Positions 1 to 3,980 of a stretch of 5,969 nt of DNA are shown here, one piece after another; position 1 is the stretch's first letter; every line of letters begins with the position of its first letter. Origin of the DNA: an uncultured Clostridia bacterium (lineage in GTDB: Bacteria > Bacillota_A > Clostridia > Oscillospirales > Oscillospiraceae). The translations under genes and the position numbers were made by a program. The notes below the pieces were generated by a model that was not told where the DNA came from, did not search any database, and saw only the letters and a list, made by a program, of their open reading frames with translations. The stretch lies in contig CAMVIC010000108.1 of assembly GCA_947167435.1 (NCBI GenBank), forward strand, positions 1 through 5,969, given 5' to 3'.

Positions 1-30
1 AGGGGCGAGCAAAACGGCTTTTGATATTGT

Positions 31-87
31 TATTACTCCGGCTGTACAAGTCTCATCATTTGGAATTGTTTATTTGCCGGAGTAATA
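31..87. repeat. Perfect 12-bp inverted repeat with 33-bp spacer
   Basis: TATTACTCCGGC at 31-42 is the exact reverse complement of GCCGGAGTAATA at 76-87. The 33-base spacer is AT-rich. As RNA it would form a 12-bp stem with a large loop; as DNA it could be a binding site for a dimeric protein or a recombinase core. There is no T-run directly after it, so it is not a standard terminator. A weak promoter-like pair (TTGGAA at 60-65 and TAATAT at 83-88, 17 bases apart) overlaps the right arm. The function is unknown. Confidence 0.6.
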
Positions 88-298
88 TGCTGTCAGCAAG
101 TATATCACATTTATGAGGCAGGGAAAAGAGGCTGCGGAGCCAATCCTGCCCGGGGGAAATACTCTGGCGGGGCGCTTTGATGAGGCAAAACAATGCAGAT
201 ATGGAAGACGCGGAGCTGTATCTTTTAGCCTATGGAGTGGGCAATCATACAGTGGAGCGGCTTCTATGGAGCGAAGCGATATCCTGTGGTGCGCGTTC

Positions 299-328
299 CC
301 GGCAGCGACTCGCTGCCGGTGCCTTTTT
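299..328 (+). terminator. Strong intrinsic terminator, plus strand
   Basis: CCGGCAGCG (299-307) pairs perfectly with CGCTGCCGG (311-319) around a 3-base loop ACT. TGCC and five T residues (324-328) follow. This 9-bp GC-rich stem plus T-run is a classic Rho-independent terminator for plus-strand transcription. On the minus strand the same hairpin is not followed by T residues, although it could still help stop the convergent operon that ends at 363. No recognised plus-strand gene precedes it in the window. Confidence 0.75.
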
Positions 329-362
329 CAGGGAGTTGCTCTAATGCCTCTCAAATATCCTG

Positions 363-1730
363 TCAGTCTCTGGGTTGAATGCGGGCCTGCTTTCCCCAGT
401 CGGGGAAGGGCGCGTTCCCGTACAAAAGCCACAGCACGGGGATCCCGTGGGCATCCTCTTCCGCCGGATAGTCGCCGAGCCCGTCCGTGATGATCACAAC
501 GCACTCCGGGGGCTTTGAAAAAAAGCGGTCGATATAGCGGAAGATGCAGCCGAAGTCTGTGCCGCCGGTGGTCCTGGGCCGGATTTTCAGAAGCTGCTGG
601 ATGGAGCCGAAGGGCGCGGGCGCCGTCACCTGGGTGTCGAAAAAACTCAGCTTGCCCTGCAGGGCGCCGTCGTACTGCTCGATGGCGGCGCAGATTTCGG
701 CATAGACGTCGGCGATCGTGTCGTCGCCGACGGAGCCGGAGCTGTCCACCATGAAAAGGATATCCCGCAGAGAGCGCTCCGTCAGGTTGAAGTCCGGCAG
801 GAAGAAGCCGCTGTCGGCAAAACGGCGGTCCGGCGGCAGAAAGGAGTAGTCGTTGAGCTCCTCCTGCAGAAAGCAGTCCAGAATCTTTCGCCACTCCAGA
901 CGGGCGGAGCCCACGCCCTTCCAGATCCGCTCCAGCAGATCAAGCTGCTGGGGCGAGTCGGAGTCCATGGTTTCGATCATGTCCAGCAGCCGGTCGATGG
1001 CGGCGTCCAGCGCGTCTTCATAGTTGTCGCTGCGGTTGTCGGAATCGGGGGGCGGCGGCTCCGGGTCCTCCCGGTCGCCGCCCGCTTCGGCCACGGCTGC
1101 GCCCTGGGGGACCTCTCCGTATCGGACCTGTATGGTTTCCGGTTTGTTCTCTTCCGGCTGCTCCAGCAGCTCGTCATAGCCGGGGAAAAGAATCAGCGTG
1201 CCGGTTTCCGGCAGCGTCCGCCCGCCCCAGAAGGCGTCTGAGTCGATCAGAAACCGGCGCCGCTGGGCGGGCGGCATGGCGCCGGGATCAAAGGGAACCT
1301 CCCGATAGGCCTCCAGCGGCTCCAGGGCGTTTCCCTCATGCCGGGGGAAATAGGTCCGGTGGGGGAGCTTTCCGATGTGGGGCAGCTCCTCCGCGTCCCA
1401 GCCCCGGTCGCGCAGAACCGAGCAGGCGATAATGTCGCAGGCGTGATGAAAGCGCTCCCCGGAAAAGAAAGCCGGGCGCCTGGTATCCTCCAGCACGATG
1501 TGGAGCACTTCATGGCTGAGAATGTAGTCCGTCTCTTCCTTGTCCAGCTTCTGGAACCAGTCCGGGTCGAAGAAGATCGTCCGGCCGTCGGTGGAGATCC
1601 GGCAGACCTCTTTCGTGGCGATGAAGCGCAGATACATCAGAACCATGGCGACGGCCGGGTCACGGACCATCAGCCGCGCCCGGGACCGGCGGATCTGCTG
1701 TCGCAGCCGTTCCTGCCGCTTGGGCGTCAT
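363..1730 (-). CDS. VWA-like protein with N-terminal HExxH metallopeptidase-like domain (DUF2201 type)
   Basis: A 455-residue protein with two domains. Residues ~15-180 hold a metallopeptidase-like region with HEVLH at 73-77, the HExxH zinc motif; a third ligand may be D99 in FHHACDI. Residues ~205-260 form an acidic, proline-rich linker. Residues ~320-450 are a VWA-like domain with a MIDAS-type metal site: DSSGS at 329-333, TGGTD at 388-392 and ITDG at 414-417. This arrangement matches bacterial proteins with a DUF2201-type putative metallopeptidase domain and a VWA-like domain, usually encoded beside a MoxR-like ATPase, as here. The ATG overlaps the ATPase stop by four bases (ATGA), and GAGGAGG lies 10 bases upstream (1741-1747), so translation is likely coupled. 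No signal peptide or membrane segment is seen, so it should be cytoplasmic. Whether it really cleaves protein is unknown; it may act as the adaptor of a chelatase-like AAA+ complex. Confidence 0.88.
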   Translation of the reverse strand: MTPKRQERLRQQIRRSRARLMVRDPAVAMVLMYLRFIATKEVCRISTDGRTIFFDPDWFQKLDKEETDYILSHEVLHIVLEDTRRPAFFSGERFHHACDIIACSVLRDRGWDAEELPHIGKLPHRTYFPRHEGNALEPLEAYREVPFDPGAMPPAQRRRFLIDSDAFWGGRTLPETGTLILFPGYDELLEQPEENKPETIQVRYGEVPQGAAVAEAGGDREDPEPPPPDSDNRSDNYEDALDAAIDRLLDMIETMDSDSPQQLDLLERIWKGVGSARLEWRKILDCFLQEELNDYSFLPPDRRFADSGFFLPDFNLTERSLRDILFMVDSSGSVGDDTIADVYAEICAAIEQYDGALQGKLSFFDTQVTAPAPFGSIQQLLKIRPRTTGGTDFGCIFRYIDRFFSKPPECVVIITDGLGDYPAEEDAHGIPVLWLLYGNAPFPDWGKQARIQPRD

Positions 1731-2707
1731 AGCTCGTTTTCCTCCTCATGGAAGGTGACCCACTGGGAGTAGGTCTTGTTCCGCTTCAGCTTCTGCCTGA
1801 CGGAGAGCAGCCGGTAGTAGTCGCTGAAGAGGCGGAAGCGGAACTCGATGGGCATGGCGCAGGCGAAGTCGACGGAATAGCCCAGCTCCGTCTCCGTGGC
1901 GCCCTTCCTGGCATAGTCCGTCATCGCCGCAACCGTGGCGTACAGCAGCTCCGGCCGGTCGGGGGGCGGGCAGGGCCTTGCCGTGAAGATCTGCTCCATG
2001 GGGGGAATGCGGCTGGTGACCTCGCACCAGGTGCGGAAGGCGGCGGCCGTGTCGGTGCCGATACAGCCGGCGACCAGGGGATAGACCCGGGTGACGTCGT
2101 CGGAGACGGAGCGGAGGATGTTGCTGACCATCTCCCAGGAGCGGGGCGTCGGAAAGGCGAGACTGTCCTCCCCGGGATCAAAGCGGGTGAGGGAGGAGGA
2201 ATTATAGTCCAGGTATCCCATCACAAGGGGGTGGATATTCGCCTGAAGCGCCCACTCGTGCCAGCTTGCGGCATCCCCCTTGATTTCAATGTGGCAGAGC
2301 CGGTTTGCCAGGGCCTTGGGCATGTTGAAGGCGACGCTCCGGTCGGTGACGCGGTTGCCGGCGGCGATGACGATGCAGTTTTCCGGCAACCGGTGCTCCC
2401 CGACCGTCCGGTCCAGGGTGATCTGGTAGGCGGCAGCCTGCACGGACTGGGGCGCGGCGGTGATCTCATCCAGAAAGAGGATGTTGACCACGTCGTCCCC
2501 GGCGTCCATGTCAAAGATCTTCGGCCGCAGCCAGACGGCCAGGGTCTTTTCGGCGTTTGCCGTGGGAATGCCCCGCAGGTCCACGGGGTTGAACAGAAGC
2601 AGGCGCACGTCCGTGACCACAACCCGCTTCCCGGTCCGCTGCCGGAGGGCCTCCGCAATCTGCCGCACGCCCTGGGATTTGCCGACGCCGGGAGGCCCCC
2701 AGAGCAT
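1727..2707 (-). CDS. MoxR-like AAA+ ATPase (main body; 5' end is out of frame)
   Basis: The frame gives 326 residues starting MLWGPPGVGKSQG, so it begins inside the Walker A strand (GPPGVGKS at 4-11). Walker B is ILFLDE at 76-81, sensor-1 is AAGN at 115-118, and PKALANR (130-136) is the conserved stretch that follows in MoxR-type ATPases. The C-terminal part (~165-326) looks like the helical lid and a family-specific tail. The ATG at 2707 is unlikely to be the true start: no Shine-Dalgarno precedes it, and MoxR ATPases normally carry 30-50 residues before the P-loop. Those residues are found upstream in another frame (2853-2708), with a good ribosome binding site. ATP hydrolysis probably remodels a target together with the VWA protein encoded immediately downstream. 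The gene is either broken by an indel, read through a frameshift, or affected by a sequencing error. The downstream frame itself is intact. Confidence 0.85.
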   Translation of the reverse strand: MLWGPPGVGKSQGVRQIAEALRQRTGKRVVVTDVRLLLFNPVDLRGIPTANAEKTLAVWLRPKIFDMDAGDDVVNILFLDEITAAPQSVQAAAYQITLDRTVGEHRLPENCIVIAAGNRVTDRSVAFNMPKALANRLCHIEIKGDAASWHEWALQANIHPLVMGYLDYNSSSLTRFDPGEDSLAFPTPRSWEMVSNILRSVSDDVTRVYPLVAGCIGTDTAAAFRTWCEVTSRIPPMEQIFTARPCPPPDRPELLYATVAAMTDYARKGATETELGYSVDFACAMPIEFRFRLFSDYYRLLSVRQKLKRNKTYSQWVTFHEEENEL

Positions 2708-2853
2708 GACAGAGGGAAACTTATAACGGCAAGGATACCCGCGACAAGGCGCAGGGGACAGCCCGATTGAATCAGCCCGGAAAAGGCATCCGAAAGCAGG
2801 GCCGCCATCTGCCCCACCGTAAGCTGTACCAGTCCGTTACTCTGTGTCAGCAT
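2708..2853 (-). pseudogene. Out-of-frame 5' segment of the MoxR-like ATPase gene
   Basis: Reading from the ATG at 2853 gives MLTQSNGLVQLTVGQMAALL and continues SDAFSGLIQSG, a helical N-terminus of the sort that precedes the P-loop in these ATPases. GGAAGGAG at 2863-2870 lies 9 bases upstream, so this is the likely true start. The frame stays open past the Walker A region as meaningless sequence to about 2221, while the ATPase proper lies one frame away. Above its ATG, the ATPase frame reads YKFPSV just before MLWGPPGVGKS, which also looks like family sequence. The shift therefore falls between about 2714 and 2760. I list this part separately because the two frames do not join in the sequence as given. 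Confidence 0.7.
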
Positions 2854-2862
2854 CTGTACCGA

Positions 2863-2870
2863 CTCCTTCC
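2863..2870 (-). promoter_or_regulatory. Ribosome binding site fixing the ATPase start at 2853
   Basis: On the minus strand GGAAGGAG ends 9 bases before the ATG at 2853. No similar site precedes the ATG at 2707. This is the main evidence that translation begins at 2853 in the other frame and that the ATPase gene contains a frameshift. Confidence 0.7.
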
Positions 2871-2921
2871 GTTATTGCAGCATAACATGAAATGCATTCA
2901 TTTGCGGTGCATAGTTCGGTT

Positions 2922-2950
2922 TTTATCTTCTGCCAGGATAAGCGTATCAA
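2922..2950 (-). promoter_or_regulatory. Candidate promoter of the ATPase-VWA operon
   Basis: On the minus strand, TTGATA (2945-2950, five of six matches to the -35 consensus) is followed after 17 bases by GATAAA (2922-2927, four of six matches to the -10). It lies about 70 bases upstream of the ATG at 2853. Between them, at 2888-2902, is the near-palindrome ATGAAATGCATTCAT, a possible operator. The -10 is weak, so this is a reasonable guess rather than a firm call. Confidence 0.4.
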
Positions 2951-3025
2951 AAACAGTGTCCCATAAAACGGACTATAGGATATGCTGCCCGCGCTTCCGG
3001 GTCCGGACGGCAGGCGGCAGGTATG

Positions 3026-3073
3026 AAAAATCAGCCGCGCAGGGGATGAAGCTTCATCTGCCTGGCAGCTGAT
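3026..3073 (-). terminator. Intrinsic terminator of the YcxB-like gene
   Basis: Read on the minus strand, a stacked hairpin starts about 20 bases after the stop at 3093. ATCAGC/GCTGAT (3068-3073 with 3030-3035) encloses CAGG/CCTG (3061-3064 with 3040-3043), which encloses GATGA/TCATC (3054-3058 with 3045-3049) and a 4-base loop. A run of five T residues (3026-3030) overlaps its last base pair and continues directly after it. This separates the YcxB-like gene from the ATPase-VWA operon, which uses its own promoter. Confidence 0.65.
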
Positions 3074-3092
3074 CGGCGCATGGCCGGGCGAC

Positions 3093-3635
3093 TTATTTCG
3101 TTTCCTCCACAAGCTCCAGCCCGGGCTGATTTGCCCGGAGCCAGGGCAGAATCTCGTCCGCGTACCGCTTTGCCGCGGAGATGACGATCCCCGTGCGGTC
3201 GCCGGATACGAAGACCAGGCTCTCCCGAAAAACGCGTACCAGGGCAACGTTGTCCCAGCCCAGCTTTACGATCTGGGAGCCGCCCTTGTTGAGCTCCACC
3301 CCCGTGTCGTCAAGGGTCAGCACCGAAGTGCGGGAATCGGCCAGCATGGCCCGGAGCATCTTATGCAGGAGATAAAGATACGCCGCGCACAGCACCACCG
3401 CCGTGCCGAGAAGGCCGATGACGGCATAGTCCCAGGACTCCAGGCCCCGGGAGAGCGCCATCACCAGCAGCAGAACCAGAAAGGCCGCCCCCAGAATCAG
3501 CAGAAGGGTGAACTGCCGGAAATAGTCCCGGAGCCGGTAGCTGTGGTTCTTGAGAAGATAGCGGTACTGGGCGGAGACGTTTACGGTCTCGCGATAAAAG
3601 GCTTCGCTGCCTTTTTCGGGTATCTCGATTTTCAT
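3093..3635 (-). CDS. YcxB-like membrane protein
   Basis: A 180-residue protein. The N-terminus (1-42) is polar; two membrane helices follow at ~43-61 (FTLLLILGAAFLVLLLVMA) and ~70-90, joined by a short loop, and a soluble C-terminal domain covers ~103-178. That domain (TLDDTGVELNKGGSQIVKLG followed by WDNVALVRVF) has the layout of the YcxB-like C-terminal domain: a short beta sheet with a strand-tryptophan-strand core after two transmembrane segments. The role of YcxB-like proteins is not known to me. The start at 3635 is chosen because GGGAG lies 8 bases upstream (3644-3648) and because a strong promoter occupies 3669-3697; the longer frame starting at 3803 would run through that promoter. 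It is a single-gene unit with its own terminator, transcribed divergently from the flavoprotein gene. Confidence 0.8.
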   Translation of the reverse strand: MKIEIPEKGSEAFYRETVNVSAQYRYLLKNHSYRLRDYFRQFTLLLILGAAFLVLLLVMALSRGLESWDYAVIGLLGTAVVLCAAYLYLLHKMLRAMLADSRTSVLTLDDTGVELNKGGSQIVKLGWDNVALVRVFRESLVFVSGDRTGIVISAAKRYADEILPWLRANQPGLELVEETK

Positions 3636-3668
3636 GAGCTGCTCTCCCTTTCCAAGAGATTTGTCCGT

Positions 3669-3697
3669 ATTATACCATGAAAGAAACGGCCTGAGAA
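3669..3697 (-). promoter_or_regulatory. Extended -10 promoter of the YcxB-like gene
   Basis: On the minus strand the perfect -10 TATAAT (3669-3674) is preceded by TGG, an extended -10. A four-of-six -35 (TTCTCA, 3692-3697) lies 17 bases upstream. Transcription should begin near 3662, giving a leader of roughly 27 bases that contains the ribosome binding site. An inverted repeat CGGCCT/AGGCCG (3687-3692 and 3704-3709) overlaps the -35 and could bind a regulator. Confidence 0.65.
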
Positions 3698-3803
3698 GAG
3701 GGGAGGCCGCGCTGCCGCCTGCACGTCGCTGCGGCAAGGGAGGAAGAGGCCGCCCCGGGGCCGGCAATCCCCGCTGTCGGCAGAGCCATATGGACTCTCT
3801 CAA

Positions 3804-3845
3804 CAGCGGAAAAACGCCGTTTTGCCGCTGCTTTCGTTATTTTTA
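3804..3845 (+). terminator. Terminator-like hairpin in the divergent region
   Basis: CAGCGGAAAAA (about 3804-3814) pairs with TTTTGCCGCTG (3820-3830), with one mismatch and a short CG-rich loop. A T-rich tail (CTTTCGTTATTTTT) follows on the plus strand. No plus-strand gene lies upstream, so it may block antisense read-through from the left, or attenuate a longer flavoprotein transcript starting further upstream. On the minus strand the tail is poor. Confidence 0.45.
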
Positions 3846-3867
3846 CCAAGTGCCGCCGATAAAATTT

Positions 3868-3889
3868 GGCTCCTGTGAAGACAGGGGCC
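3868..3889. repeat. Stem-loop just upstream of the flavoprotein promoter
   Basis: GGCTCCTGT (3868-3876) pairs along its whole length with ACAGGGGCC (3881-3889), with one G-T wobble and the loop GAAG. It ends four bases before the -35 hexamer of the flavoprotein promoter, so it could be an operator for a dimeric regulator. On the minus strand it is followed by AAATTTTAT and could also be a weak terminator. Confidence 0.4.
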
Positions 3890-3892
3890 TGA

Positions 3893-3921
3893 TTGAATGC
3901 GGAATGCGGCTATGTTAAAAT
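3893..3921 (+). promoter_or_regulatory. Promoter of the flavoprotein gene
   Basis: TTGAAT (3893-3898) and TAAAAT (3916-3921) are exactly 17 bases apart, and TG at 3913-3914 gives an extended -10. Transcription would start near 3928, leaving a leader of about 53 bases. A second extended -10 (TGG followed by TATAAG, 3935-3940) lies just downstream but has no matching -35. Confidence 0.65.
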
Positions 3922-3967
3922 ATTCATAAGCTGGTATAAGCACCAACAGAAACGGACAAAAACGAAG

Positions 3968-3975
3968 AAGGAGGT
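3968..3975 (+). promoter_or_regulatory. Ribosome binding site of the flavoprotein gene
   Basis: AAGGAGGT is a near-perfect match to the anti-Shine-Dalgarno sequence and ends about 5 bases before the ATG at 3981. It fixes the start codon and suggests efficient translation. Confidence 0.85.
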
Positions 3976-3980
3976 AAAAT

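Larger units (their letters stand above)
1..362. other. Gene-poor left flank with inverted repeat and plus-strand terminator
   Basis: No convincing protein gene is visible here. The first ~115 bases are AT-rich, unlike the GC-rich genes to the right, and hold a 12-bp inverted repeat. A frame on the plus strand is open from 117 to the TAA at 342-344; from the ATG at 180 it would give a 54-residue peptide (containing ELYLLAYGVGNHTVERLL). It has no good ribosome binding site, and a strong terminator hairpin lies inside it. Another plus frame, 113-490, runs into the end of the neighbouring minus-strand gene and looks like a chance frame. The stretch may be the 3' untranslated end of a gene to the left, a small RNA, or a remnant of a small gene. 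Confidence 0.5.
3636..3980. other. Divergent intergenic region with promoters and hairpins
   Basis: These 345 bases separate the YcxB-like gene from the flavoprotein gene. They hold one promoter for each, several GC-rich inverted repeats (TGCCGC/GCGGCA at 3713-3718 and 3731-3736; the palindrome GCCCCGGGGC near 3752-3761), a terminator-like hairpin at 3804-3830, and a second hairpin at 3868-3889. Open frames crossing it on the minus strand (3800-4018 and the 5' extension of the YcxB frame to 3803) have no ribosome binding site and no family features, so I do not call them genes. Confidence 0.6.

Noticed and set aside
113..490. A 125-codon open frame on the plus strand at the left
   Set aside because: It runs through the terminator hairpin and into the antisense of the VWA gene's 3' end, and has no family features.
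2221..2707. Continuation of the 2853 frame past the Walker A region
   Set aside because: After about 2714 it reads Ser/Pro/Arg-rich nonsense while the overlapping frame encodes the conserved ATPase, so only the first part is meaningful.
1748..2770. A 340-codon open frame on the plus strand, opposite the AAA+ ATPase
   Set aside because: The minus strand has Walker A, Walker B and sensor motifs. The plus-strand product is a Gly/Val/Asp-rich shadow with no recognisable domain.
3636..3803. N-terminal extension of the YcxB-like protein to an ATG at 3803
   Set aside because: The extension is Arg/Pro-rich, has no ribosome binding site at its start, and spans a TGG-TATAAT extended -10 promoter. The ATG at 3635 has a well-placed GGGAG.
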